From positions 1-38,716 of the forward strand of contig JAUVJU010000003.1 of the NCBI GenBank assembly GCA_030592285.1: 38,716 nucleotides of DNA, given 5' to 3'. Numbering within the stretch: the first letter of the stretch is position 1; each line of letters begins with the position of its first letter. Below are positions 1-7,521 of this stretch, one piece after another. Below the pieces are notes generated by a model. The model searched no databases. It worked only from the letters and a program-made list of their open reading frames with translations, and was not told the origin of the DNA. The position numbers were made by a program, and so were the translations under genes. Source of the stretch: Caldifarciminota bacterium. GTDB lineage: Bacteria > Hydrothermota > 32-111.

Positions 1-162
1 AAACTTGTTATTATATGTAAGAAAATATATTATGATGATGTGAATAATAAACATTTTCTGGATAAGACCATTGAAAAGAATTATCCTGAACAGGATTATC
101 ATAGATTCTATATTGGTGAAATAGAAAAGGTTTTAATTAAGGAACAGGAAAGAAAAAACTAA
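1..162 (+). CDS. C-terminal fragment, probable flavin reductase family protein (5'-truncated by window edge)
   Basis: An open frame runs from the first base to a TAA at 160-162 and gives 53 residues. The start lies outside the window. The tail contains HFLDKTIEKNYPEQDYHRFY followed by IGEIEKVL. From memory this resembles the C-terminus of small FMN-binding split-barrel flavin reductases of anaerobes, where a 'FLD..IE..YP..DYHR.Y.GEI' pattern occurs; this is recognition by eye and not a search result. No cofactor motif is left in the visible part, so the family call is tentative. Codon use is like the neighbours. The next gene is convergent, and a 118-bp spacer separates them. Confidence 0.45.
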   Translation, partial: KLVIICKKIYYDDVNNKHFLDKTIEKNYPEQDYHRFYIGEIEKVLIKEQERKN

Positions 163-247
163 AATAAATAACAGTAAAGAGATTATTGCTACAAAAATTT
201 TTAACCACATCACTTTCGTTTATTATAATCACAATTCCGAAAAAGAG

Positions 248-271
248 GGTACAGCACGCCGTGTCCCTACA
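248..271. repeat. Short GC-rich imperfect palindrome, interspersed-repeat-like
   Basis: A GC-rich 24-bp patch stands out in an otherwise AT-only spacer between two convergent genes. Its right half reads CACGCCGTGTCCCTAC. On the minus strand it begins GTAGGGACACGGCGTGC, which is like the arms of small palindromic interspersed repeats found in many bacterial genomes. The left arm is degenerate (GGGTACAG), so pairing is limited to CAC/GTG and GGG/CCC with a bulge. It is flanked by A and T runs, so it could also help end transcription of nfnB or of the upstream gene. I cannot tell a repeat remnant from a weak terminator without the rest of the genome. Confidence 0.3.
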
Positions 272-280
272 AAAAAAAAA

Positions 281-2080
281 TTATTTTTTATTTCTTAAAA
301 ATTCATCAATGGATTTTGCAGCTTGTTTTCCAGCACCCATTGCAGAAATTACCGTTGCTGCACCAGTTACAATGTCACCACCGCTCCACACCTTTTCTTT
401 TTTGGTTTTACCTGTTTTATCGTTTGCAATAATATAACCCCATTTATTAAGTGGCAGGTCAGGTGTTGAATCAAGAATAATAGGATTGGGACCTGCACCA
501 ATGGCAATAACAGCCATATCAAAGTCAAAAACAATATTGGAGCCATCAATGGGAATTGGTCTTCTTCTTCCTGATTGATCGGGTTCGCCAAGACGCATAC
601 GAATACACTCAATTTCTGTAATAAAACCCTTGTCATTGCCAATATATTTTATTGGATTTGTAAGAAATTCAAATTTAACACCTTCTTCAACAGCATGATG
701 AATTTCTTCATTTCTTGCAGGCATTTCTTTTTCACTTCTTCTATAAATAACAACGGATTCTTCTGCACCCATTCTTAATGCGGTTCTTGCACAATCCATT
801 GTTACATTTCCTCCTCCCATAACAGCAACCTTTCTTGCTCTTGGGGCAGGAGTATCGTAATCGGGGAATTTATATGCCTGCATAAGATTAATACGCGTTA
901 AATATTCATTTGCACTAAATATATTATTGAGATTCTCTCCTTCAATATTCATAAAAATAGGGAGACCTGCTCCAACCGCAATAAAAATTGCATCAAACCC
1001 CATTTTATTTAGAAGCTCATCAACAGTATATAATTTACCAATAATACTGTTTAATATAATTTTAACACCGAGATTTTTAAGATAATTCATTTCACTTGTT
1101 ACAATTTTCTGCGGTAACCTGAAATCGGGAATTCCATAGGTTAATACGCCGCCCGGTTCATGCAATGCCTCAAAAATTGTAACCCCATGCCCTAATTGAA
1201 CAAGATCAGCAGCAACAGTTAGTCCAGCAGGACCAGACCCAACAATAGCAACTTTTTTATTTGTAGGTTTTTTCTTGGGAGGAATTTCTACTGCATTTGT
1301 GTTTCTTTCAAAATCAGCAACAAATCTTTCCAATCGGCCAATAGCAACGGGTTCATCATAAAGACCCAATATACATTTTGCTTCACATTGTGTCTCCTGT
1401 GGACAGACTCTTCCAGTAATAGCAGGGAGTGCATTGGTTTCTTTGATCTTTCTTGCTGCTTCAACAAATTTCTCTTCATGTACTAAACGGATAAATTCTG
1501 GAATATCAATAGCAACAGGACATCCTTCTATACATTTTGGATTAGTGCATTGCATGCATCTGCTTGCTTCAATTACTGCTAATTCGGATGAATATCCATA
1601 AGGAACTTCATTAAAATTGAAAATTCTTAATTTTGGATCCTGCTCAATCATATCCTGTCTGGGAATTTTAATTTTTATTATTTTCTCATCCCTTTTTGTA
1701 AGTCCATGCCATGTACATCCATATTTTGTGCAGATATAGAAAGGAATCAATTTTGAAAAGGCAGATACAATAAACTCAGCCACTTCTGGTGTCTTGCAAT
1801 CATCACATGGATGATCTTTTACTAATAAGCTATTCTTACAATGTGGACAGATCACATCATCAAGAATATCACCTTCCTTTAATGGAAGGTCAGATTCAAC
1901 TTCAAAAATATTTAAATAAGGACTCAAATTTAAATATCCGCTTTTTCCTTTATATATTATATTAATGTGAATATATTTATCTTCTTTCTTTTCAATATTC
2001 AGCGTTTTTTTACAATGTGGACAATATAAATGTAGATAAGACCCATATTTAATATATTTTGGCTCTATTTGATTAAACAT
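281..2080 (-). CDS. nfnB: NfnB/SudA-like NAD(P)H:ferredoxin oxidoreductase subunit (glutamate synthase small-chain family) with N-terminal zinc ribbons
   Basis: 599 residues. The family moves electrons between NAD(P)H and ferredoxin or NADH, and with NfnA forms the cytosolic electron-bifurcating transhydrogenase. Residues about 150-599 are the family core: a 4Fe-4S pattern C175-x2-C178-x4-C183-x3-C187-P, a second cysteine group CPQETQCEAKC (226-236), the FAD loop GSGPAGL (281-287), the NADPH loop GGGNVTMD and the C-terminal GDIVTGAATV. The usual length is about 460-480 residues; the excess is an N-terminal module of about 140 residues with CPHC (20-23), CPHC (79-82), CDDC (92-95) and CTKYGCTWH (117-125). 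The same module occurs twice in the protein encoded at 2928-3803. It lies 12 nt downstream of nfnA and is the last gene of a three-gene operon. A bona fide glutamate synthase small subunit is the alternative, but no large subunit is visible and NfnA is adjacent. Confidence 0.88.
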   Translation of the reverse strand: MFNQIEPKYIKYGSYLHLYCPHCKKTLNIEKKEDKYIHINIIYKGKSGYLNLSPYLNIFEVESDLPLKEGDILDDVICPHCKNSLLVKDHPCDDCKTPEVAEFIVSAFSKLIPFYICTKYGCTWHGLTKRDEKIIKIKIPRQDMIEQDPKLRIFNFNEVPYGYSSELAVIEASRCMQCTNPKCIEGCPVAIDIPEFIRLVHEEKFVEAARKIKETNALPAITGRVCPQETQCEAKCILGLYDEPVAIGRLERFVADFERNTNAVEIPPKKKPTNKKVAIVGSGPAGLTVAADLVQLGHGVTIFEALHEPGGVLTYGIPDFRLPQKIVTSEMNYLKNLGVKIILNSIIGKLYTVDELLNKMGFDAIFIAVGAGLPIFMNIEGENLNNIFSANEYLTRINLMQAYKFPDYDTPAPRARKVAVMGGGNVTMDCARTALRMGAEESVVIYRRSEKEMPARNEEIHHAVEEGVKFEFLTNPIKYIGNDKGFITEIECIRMRLGEPDQSGRRRPIPIDGSNIVFDFDMAVIAIGAGPNPIILDSTPDLPLNKWGYIIANDKTGKTKKEKVWSGGDIVTGAATVISAMGAGKQAAKSIDEFLRNKK

Positions 2081-2092
2081 AAAGGGTTTCTC

Positions 2093-2923
2093 CTATTTTA
2101 TAGATTTAAAGAGGGATATTCTTTCGTCTTCCAAATAAGTTGTCTGTCTTTTCAATAAAAGTGGAAAATCAACCTTATGACCATCAAATTGAGGACCATG
2201 TACACAGGCAAACCTTGTTTTTCCATCAATAGAAACGCGGCAGGCACCGCACATACCTGTTCCATCAACCATAATGGGATTTAAACTTACCATTGTTTTC
2301 ATATTAAAGGTTTTGGTGATTTTGCAGCATGCCTCCATCATAACAACGGGACCTATTGCAATAACCATTTCATAATTTGCCGCATTTTCTTCTAATTCTT
2401 TTTGAAGTATTTGAGTAACAAATCCATGATGCCCCTCGGTTCCGTCATCGGTGCAGACAAATGTTTTTTCGGAAAAATCTTCCATTTCCTGTTTCATAAT
2501 AAGATATGACTGTGTTTTGGCACCAACAATGCTAATAACTTTATTTCCTGCACTTTGATATCCCTTAGCAATATGATGAAGAACAGCAATCCCTGTTCCG
2601 CCTCCTACAGCAAGGATTTTTTTGTTATATTTTTTAATATCAACAGGAGTTCCAAGAGGTCCAACCAAATCCTTAATAAAAGCACCCTTTTCAAGGGATG
2701 CAAGAAGAGCGGTTGTTTTGCCAATGATCTGAAAAACAAGAGTAATTGTACCGGCTACCTCATCATTGTCAGCAATAGTAAGAGGAATTCTTTCTCCTTT
2801 ATCATTGACCCTAACTATTACAAATTCTCCTGGCTGACATTTTTTTGCAATTTCTGCTGCCTCTATACGAATATTAATAATTGTATTTCTGGCATATGAT
2901 TTTTTATTTAATATTTCATACAT
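2093..2923 (-). CDS. nfnA: NfnA/SudB-like ferredoxin-NADP+ reductase subunit alpha
   Basis: 276 residues from the ATG at 2923 (MYEILNKK, the usual family N-terminus). An in-frame ATG 24 nt upstream would overlap the preceding gene by 20 bp; the chosen start lies 4 nt after that gene's TGA and has GGTGA just before it. It belongs to the dihydroorotate dehydrogenase electron-transfer-subunit family. Seen are the FAD-binding stretch RIPLTIAD, the NAD-binding glycine loop VGGGTGIAV, and near the C-terminus a 2Fe-2S cysteine set in DGTGMCGACRV...FACVHGPQFDGH. With NfnB it should form the two-subunit NADH-dependent reduced-ferredoxin:NADP+ oxidoreductase, which couples the NADH, NADPH and ferredoxin pools. 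Length and motifs are normal for the family. Confidence 0.9.
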   Translation of the reverse strand: MYEILNKKSYARNTIINIRIEAAEIAKKCQPGEFVIVRVNDKGERIPLTIADNDEVAGTITLVFQIIGKTTALLASLEKGAFIKDLVGPLGTPVDIKKYNKKILAVGGGTGIAVLHHIAKGYQSAGNKVISIVGAKTQSYLIMKQEMEDFSEKTFVCTDDGTEGHHGFVTQILQKELEENAANYEMVIAIGPVVMMEACCKITKTFNMKTMVSLNPIMVDGTGMCGACRVSIDGKTRFACVHGPQFDGHKVDFPLLLKRQTTYLEDERISLFKSIK

Positions 2924-2927
2924 AATA

Positions 2928-3803
2928 TCACCACTCATTACTGTCATCTAAGACAATTGTATTTTCATCTTCAGCACTGATTCCATGCCATTTACATCCG
3001 GGTTTTGTGCAAAAAAAGAAATCAACAAGTTTTGAACTTGTAGTAACAAGAATGTGAGCGATTCTACTATCACAATCAGGACACTTCTCATCTTCAATTA
3101 ATGTATGCTTACAATGGGGACATGAAATATCTTTAATTCCGTCATTTTTTTCCGGAAGGTGGATTGTTGATTTGTGATTATAAACATTCAGATATGGACT
3201 TAAATGCAAAATACCTTTTTCATTGTTTGTGTTTATTACATCAGCTTCTAAAAAATTATCCTTATTTAATGTATGCTTACAATGAGGACAATATGTATAG
3301 AGAAAAGTTCCATGTTTAAGAACCTCTTTCTTTTCTATACGAACAATATTTTTCTTTTCCAACATTTCTTCTAATTCTTTGAAACACTTTTTATCATAAT
3401 TCGTTACATTACTTAATGCACTACTATCATAAAATAATTTGAGGGCAACATCAATTTTATTAAACTCAATCATATGATTGATGCAACTTTCCTTTGAACA
3501 AAACTTTACTTTTCCACCCTCATTTAATGTAAGTTCCACCATATTGCTATTACACTCTTCACATTTCAAGTCAGATACCAAGGAAGCATTACAGGATGGA
3601 CATAAAAAGTCCGCACATTTTTTTTCAGGGACATTAATGTCGGAATCATATTTATGACTTTCATAAACAGCACTAAGCCATATATTCCCCAAATTAGAAT
3701 CTGTCCTTATTTTCATTTTAATACTTGGTTTTTCATCTATTATATGATTGTCATCCATAAGAGATACATAACATTTAGGACATTTTAATTTTAAGTATAT
3801 CAA
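2928..3803 (-). CDS. Tandem zinc-ribbon protein, first gene of the nfnAB operon
   Basis: 291 residues. The start is TTG at 3803, supported by a GGAGG five nt upstream; no ATG fits. It is built from two diverged copies of a module of about 115 residues. The N-terminal copy has CPKC, CPSC, CEEC, FCSKESC; the C-terminal copy has CPHC, CPHC, CPDC, FCTKPGCKWHG and the landmark LHLSPYLNVY. The C-terminal copy is closely similar to the N-terminal extension of NfnB (LNLSPYLNIF, CTKYGCTWHG). The CxxC pairs predict structural zinc or iron sites. No catalytic motif, signal peptide or membrane segment is visible. Its position suggests an accessory or partner-binding role with the NfnAB oxidoreductase. 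I do not recognise a named family; the repeat relation is seen directly, the role is inferred. Confidence 0.75.
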   Translation of the reverse strand: MIYLKLKCPKCYVSLMDDNHIIDEKPSIKMKIRTDSNLGNIWLSAVYESHKYDSDINVPEKKCADFLCPSCNASLVSDLKCEECNSNMVELTLNEGGKVKFCSKESCINHMIEFNKIDVALKLFYDSSALSNVTNYDKKCFKELEEMLEKKNIVRIEKKEVLKHGTFLYTYCPHCKHTLNKDNFLEADVINTNNEKGILHLSPYLNVYNHKSTIHLPEKNDGIKDISCPHCKHTLIEDEKCPDCDSRIAHILVTTSSKLVDFFFCTKPGCKWHGISAEDENTIVLDDSNEW

Positions 3804-3825
3804 ACAGGCCTCCTTTTTTTTGGAA

Positions 3826-3854
3826 ATTCTATATTATATATTTAATCATGTCAA
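3826..3854 (-). promoter_or_regulatory. Sigma-70-like promoter of the zinc-ribbon/nfnAB operon
   Basis: On the minus strand TTGACA (3854-3849), a 17-bp spacer and TAGAAT (3831-3826) lie 22 bp before the TTG start, leaving room for the GGAGG Shine-Dalgarno. The match is 6/6 and 5/6 to consensus. Confidence 0.6.
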
Positions 3855-3937
3855 GGTAGTTTTTTATAAATTAATAAAAAATAAAACAAAGTAAAAAATA
3901 GTAATTTGAATATAAAAACACAATAGTTAACTTGGTA

Positions 3938-3966
3938 TTGTAAAACAAATAAAAAAGATATATACT
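3938..3966 (+). promoter_or_regulatory. Possible promoter for the EamA-like permease
   Basis: TTGTAA (3938-3943), a 17-bp spacer and TATACT (3961-3966), ending 19 bp before the ATG at 3986. The 182-bp spacer 3804-3985 holds this and the divergent nfn promoter; nothing else is visible in it. Confidence 0.4.
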
Positions 3967-3985
3967 TTAAGGTTAAAAAAAGATT

Positions 3986-4804
3986 ATGATTTATTTAATA
4001 TTAAGTATTTTAATGGCAGTGATAATAGTAAATATGCTGAAATATTATCAGCATAAGTTTTCTGCATCAATACTAATTGTGTTTATGGCAAATTATTTTA
4101 CTGCAGCATTACTGAGTTATTTATTATATCCCTTTTCATTTAAAACCCTTTATGCATTTGATTATATTTCCGGTATTATGATAGGAACACTATTTCTCAT
4201 AAATTTTCTTGTATTGCAGAAAAACATAAGAGAAAATGGAATGTCGCTTAGTATAGCAATTATGAGAGTATCTTTGATAATTCCAATTGTTGCCTCTCAT
4301 TTTATATTTAAAGAATTGATTTATATACACAATAAAATTGGTATTCTTCTAATTATTGCAACATTTGTATTTTTGGGAAAAATGAAAAATAAAACAGGGT
4401 TTCTTTTTCTTATTATGCTTTTTTTTCTTACGGGTATCTCCGATTTTGGCATGAAGGTTTATGAATTTTACGGAAAAAATACAATTAATACATATCTTTT
4501 CTTTCTATTTTCTTCTGCACTCATACTTAATATCATTATTGTAATTGTTAGAAAAATAAAATTCAATAAGAATGCTTTCTATTTTGGATTATTACTCGGT
4601 GTACCCAATTTATTAACAAGTTATTTTTTCATGAAATCATTAATAAATGTTCCTGCAGTTATTGCATATCCAATGCTTGGAGCGGGAATAACCATTTTCT
4701 CCATTTTAACAGATAAATTTATCTGGCATTCAAAAATATCCAGAACTCAGATAGCTTTTCTTATAGTACTTATTTTTGGAATTATTCTTATCAATATCAG
4801 GTAG
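3986..4804 (+). CDS. EamA/DMT-like multispan membrane protein (putative transporter)
   Basis: 272 residues and almost entirely hydrophobic, with about ten predicted membrane spans (roughly residues 1-19, 25-50, 58-80, 88-108, 112-132, 136-158, 167-190, 198-215, 219-238, 247-270). This is the size and topology of drug/metabolite transporter (EamA) family proteins: two five-span halves, short loops and basic residues at the inner faces (KMKNK, RKIKFNK). Late-span residues such as PAVIAYPMLGAGITIF also fit that superfamily. The substrate cannot be told from sequence. No clear operon partner is visible: a 38-bp spacer leads to the mscS gene, which appears to have its own promoter. Confidence 0.6.
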   Translation: MIYLILSILMAVIIVNMLKYYQHKFSASILIVFMANYFTAALLSYLLYPFSFKTLYAFDYISGIMIGTLFLINFLVLQKNIRENGMSLSIAIMRVSLIIPIVASHFIFKELIYIHNKIGILLIIATFVFLGKMKNKTGFLFLIMLFFLTGISDFGMKVYEFYGKNTINTYLFFLFSSALILNIIIVIVRKIKFNKNAFYFGLLLGVPNLLTSYFFMKSLINVPAVIAYPMLGAGITIFSILTDKFIWHSKISRTQIAFLIVLIFGIILINIR

Positions 4805-4807
4805 CCC

Positions 4808-4835
4808 TTGAAAAATTCATTAAGTTTGATAAAAT
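4808..4835 (+). promoter_or_regulatory. Promoter for mscS, leaderless arrangement
   Basis: TTGAAA (4808-4813), a 16-bp spacer and TAAAAT (4830-4835); seven nt then separate the -10 box from the ATG at 4843. No Shine-Dalgarno is present. The expected transcription start falls at or next to the A of the ATG. Confidence 0.45.
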
Positions 4836-4842
4836 ATATAAT

Positions 4843-5736
4843 ATGAACAATCTATTATCAATTATTATTAATGACATAATTCAAAATCATTCATTGATTA
4901 TTAAGATTATTATTTCAATTCTACTTATACTTCTATCATGGCTTACAAAACGAATCATTTTGTCAGCAATAATGAGAAGAACTGAAGATGTATATAGAAG
5001 GTATTCAGCAAGAAAATCAATTAATAACACCATATCATTTATTACGGTATTTTCCCTTTTCTGGCTATGGTTTGCAGGGATTCGGTCAATGGCAACATAT
5101 TTGGGATTATTATCTGCAGGTATTGCAATTGCTCTAAAGGATTTCATTATTAATCTTGCGGGCTGGTTTTTCATTATCTGGAGAAAGCCATTTGATGTTG
5201 GTGACAGAATTGAAATAGGGGATAAAAAGGGTGATATAATTGATATTAGAATATTTGAATTTTCAATGTTAGAGGTGGGAAGCCGAATTGATGCAGAACA
5301 GAGTACAGGAAGAGTGCTGCATATTCCCAATGGGCAAATTCTTTCTAAACCATTAGCAAACTATAATAGAGAATTTGATCATATATGGAATGAGATCCCC
5401 GTAACAATCACATTTGAAAGCAATTGGAAAAAAGCAAAAAAAATGCTTTTTGAAATAGGAGAAAGACATTCTTCGCACTTAAATGAAACAGCAAGAAAAA
5501 GTATTAAGGCGGCTTCAAAAAAATTCCTTATCTATTACTCATCTCTTACTCCAACTGTTTATATAAAAACAAAGGACTACGGAATTATTCTAACCTTAAG
5601 ATATTTATGCAAACCAAAAGAAATCCGCCCATCTGAAAGTGAAATATGGGAAGAATTACTGGGAGAAATTGAAAAAACAAAAGATATTGAATTTGCCTAT
5701 CCTACATATAGAATCACAAAAAAGGAGAAAAAATGA
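4843..5736 (+). CDS. MscS-family small-conductance mechanosensitive channel
   Basis: 297 residues. Three membrane spans at about 16-38, 62-80 and 85-112, the last being the pore-lining helix with the Gly/Ala-rich pattern LGLLSAGIAIALKDFIIN. It is followed by the beta domain signature RKPFDVGDRIEIGDKKGDI (114-132). The C-terminal cytosolic part is shorter and more divergent than in E. coli MscS. The family releases solutes upon hypo-osmotic shock from the inner membrane. It overlaps the first base pairs of a ten-codon frame (see 5733-5765). The start is an ATG without a Shine-Dalgarno. Confidence 0.87.
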   Translation: MNNLLSIIINDIIQNHSLIIKIIISILLILLSWLTKRIILSAIMRRTEDVYRRYSARKSINNTISFITVFSLFWLWFAGIRSMATYLGLLSAGIAIALKDFIINLAGWFFIIWRKPFDVGDRIEIGDKKGDIIDIRIFEFSMLEVGSRIDAEQSTGRVLHIPNGQILSKPLANYNREFDHIWNEIPVTITFESNWKKAKKMLFEIGERHSSHLNETARKSIKAASKKFLIYYSSLTPTVYIKTKDYGIILTLRYLCKPKEIRPSESEIWEELLGEIEKTKDIEFAYPTYRITKKEKK

Positions 5737-5765
5737 GAAAAACGGCAATACTTGTTCGTTTATAA
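5733..5765 (+). other. Ten-codon frame with a strong ribosome binding site, overlapping the mscS stop
   Basis: A perfect AAAGGAG lies before an ATG that overlaps the mscS stop in ATGA fashion. The frame encodes MRKTAILVRL and then stops. It could be the remnant of a lost downstream gene whose translation was coupled to mscS, or chance. Not called as a gene. Confidence 0.2.
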
Positions 5766-5772
5766 AACAATA

Positions 5773-5801
5773 TTGACAAGTTGCAAATAAAGGTATATTA
5801 T
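5773..5801 (+). promoter_or_regulatory. Promoter for the diguanylate cyclase
   Basis: A consensus TTGACA (5773-5778) with TATTAT at 5796-5801 (17-bp spacer); seven nt then lead to the ATG at 5809. The -10 box overlaps the ATG at 5800, which therefore would not be transcribed from this promoter. A shorter spacing to TATATT (5794-5799, 15 bp) is the less likely alternative. Confidence 0.5.
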
Positions 5802-5808
5802 GGCACAT

Positions 5809-6855
5809 ATGGCAAATAAGGAAGACAAAGAAGTTCTGGAAATTCTGGAATTATGTAAATCGCTTGATGAGAAATCATATATCATATATAATGGGTTTTC
5901 AACGCTTTTCAAAAACGAAAGATCAGCACCGTTTTGGGATGAAATGGCAACATATAAACATGATCATATAAAGTCATGGGATACATTAATTGAATTATCA
6001 AAATTGAATATTATTCCCCAAATATATGAAAACCCCAATGAAGTAAAAAAGAATCTGATTAATATAAGAGAACGCATAGAAGATCTTTTACCAGAATCTA
6101 TTAATATTAATGATGATAGAGCATTTATTATTGCATGTAGATTAGAGTTTTATTTAATTCACCCTGCACTAGAATCATTAATGGGTTATATTAAGAACAT
6201 TCCATTTGAAGGGCTTGCAATGCTAAGCTATGAAAAACATATTGATGATTTTTTTAATGGCATTGAGTCATTTTCACATTATTCTCCGGAATTGCAATTA
6301 TTGTCAGAAGTTATAAAGGTATTATGGCAGAAAAATAAACATTTAGCAAAACAAAGCAGCAATGACACGCTAACAGGAATATTTAATAGAAGGGGCTTTG
6401 TTAATGCAATTACACCATTAACAATGTCTGCAATGGCAAGAAGGCAGAAAACAGGAATAATGATGCTTGATGTTGATAATTTTAAGAATATAAATGATCT
6501 GTTTGGACATAGTTATGGAGATAGGGTTTTGATGTTTATAGCTGATATTATAAGAAAATCCATTCGCACATTTGATGTAGTTGCAAGATATGGAGGAGAT
6601 GAATTTGTTGTTTTCATATCTCCATGTGAAGAGGAATTAATTTATGATATGGCGGATAATATAAGACAAACAATTAATTCTACAAGCGAAAAGGGAAAAA
6701 AGGTCACAATAAGCATTGGAGTAGAATGCAGGAAGGTAGAAGACAGTCCACGTATTCATATAGATGATTCTATAAAAGTTGCTGATAAATATCTTTATGT
6801 TGCCAAAAACAATGGTAAAAACAAGGTTATTTCTATCAATCATTTACCAAAATAA
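5809..6855 (+). CDS. Diguanylate cyclase (GGDEF) with a helical, rubrerythrin-like N-terminal domain
   Basis: 348 residues from the ATG at 5809; an in-frame ATG at 5800 has a weak AAAGG but overlaps the -10 box. The C-terminal 170 residues are a complete GGDEF domain that makes cyclic-di-GMP: NDTLTGIFNRRGF, LDVDNFKNINDLFGH and YGGDEF. An inhibitory I-site RTFD lies five residues before GGDEF, so product inhibition is expected. The N-terminal 180 residues are predicted helical, with no signal peptide or membrane span, so the protein is cytosolic. The helix APFWDEMATYKHDHIKSW resembles the second helix of ferritin-like/rubrerythrin bundles (pattern FW..LA..E..H), but the metal-ligand Glu of the ExxH pair is not conserved, nor is that of the fourth helix (SYEKHIDDF). 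An iron or oxygen sensing role is thus only a possibility. Confidence 0.85.
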   Translation: MANKEDKEVLEILELCKSLDEKSYIIYNGFSTLFKNERSAPFWDEMATYKHDHIKSWDTLIELSKLNIIPQIYENPNEVKKNLINIRERIEDLLPESININDDRAFIIACRLEFYLIHPALESLMGYIKNIPFEGLAMLSYEKHIDDFFNGIESFSHYSPELQLLSEVIKVLWQKNKHLAKQSSNDTLTGIFNRRGFVNAITPLTMSAMARRQKTGIMMLDVDNFKNINDLFGHSYGDRVLMFIADIIRKSIRTFDVVARYGGDEFVVFISPCEEELIYDMADNIRQTINSTSEKGKKVTISIGVECRKVEDSPRIHIDDSIKVADKYLYVAKNNGKNKVISINHLPK

Positions 6856-6921
6856 AAGCTTATTTCCATTCATGTAATAAACAACTTGTTAAAAAAACTA
6901 CTTTATGTTAATATTGATATT

Positions 6922-7521
6922 ATGAAAATCTATATAAAAAAATTTATACTATTATTTATTATATCCTTTCTACTAATTTCCTGTAATAAATCAAACATGG
7001 AAGTACAGGAAATTACAAAAAGCAATGATTATATAAAATTAGCAAAGTGGATAACAGGAATATATAGTAATAGCACAAATGAAATACATTTAACAATGCA
7101 TCCAATATGGCAAAACAAAAATGATGGATTCTGGATCTATATGGAACAATCATTTACTAAAAATAACAAACCAATTATTCAACACATATATCAATTAATA
7201 GAATTAAAAGATGGTCTTTATGAAATGGCAGTATATGAAATACCATTAAAAAGTAGATTTATTGGCTGCTGGAAAAAAGAACATCCATTAGAAACATTAA
7301 ATCCCGATTTATTAATACAAAAAACAGATTGTACAATTATTATTAAAAGAAAATGTCAATTAATATTTGAAGGCAATACTATTGAAAATGATTGTAAAGA
7401 TAGTCAGAATATTTCTGAAATGATCATTACAAAAAAATCAATAAAGATATTGATTCAAGAACCTAAAAAAGTGGATCCCCACAAATATTTAGTATTTAAA
7501 AAGGGAACAATAGATGAATAA
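6922..7521 (+). CDS. CpcT/CpeT-like lipoprotein
   Basis: 199 residues from the ATG at 6922; a TTG 36 nt upstream is in frame but lacks support, and the ATG gives a proper lipoprotein signal: basic MKIYIKKF, a hydrophobic core and the lipobox LISC with Cys21. The mature part follows the CpcT/CpeT family pattern: KLAKWITGIYSN near the start, HPIW, a YMEQSF motif, a middle YEIPLK...FIGCW, then LNPDLL followed by a C-containing strand (TDCTIIIKRK), F.G and a late conserved C. In cyanobacteria the family attaches phycobilins; homologues also occur in non-photosynthetic bacteria, where the role is unknown. The gene overlaps phoB by 8 bp, so it is translated with the phosphate regulators, and may handle a small ligand at the inner or outer membrane. 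Confidence 0.7.
   Translation: MKIYIKKFILLFIISFLLISCNKSNMEVQEITKSNDYIKLAKWITGIYSNSTNEIHLTMHPIWQNKNDGFWIYMEQSFTKNNKPIIQHIYQLIELKDGLYEMAVYEIPLKSRFIGCWKKEHPLETLNPDLLIQKTDCTIIIKRKCQLIFEGNTIENDCKDSQNISEMIITKKSIKILIQEPKKVDPHKYLVFKKGTIDE

Noticed and set aside
281-2080. Glutamate synthase small subunit as the function of the 599-residue protein
   Set aside because: The adjacent NfnA subunit and the absence of a large subunit favour the NfnAB transhydrogenase.
5800-5808. Earlier ATG for the diguanylate cyclase
   Set aside because: It overlaps the best -10 box. The ATG at 5809 fits the leaderless spacing seen at other genes. A weak AAGG before 5800 keeps it possible.
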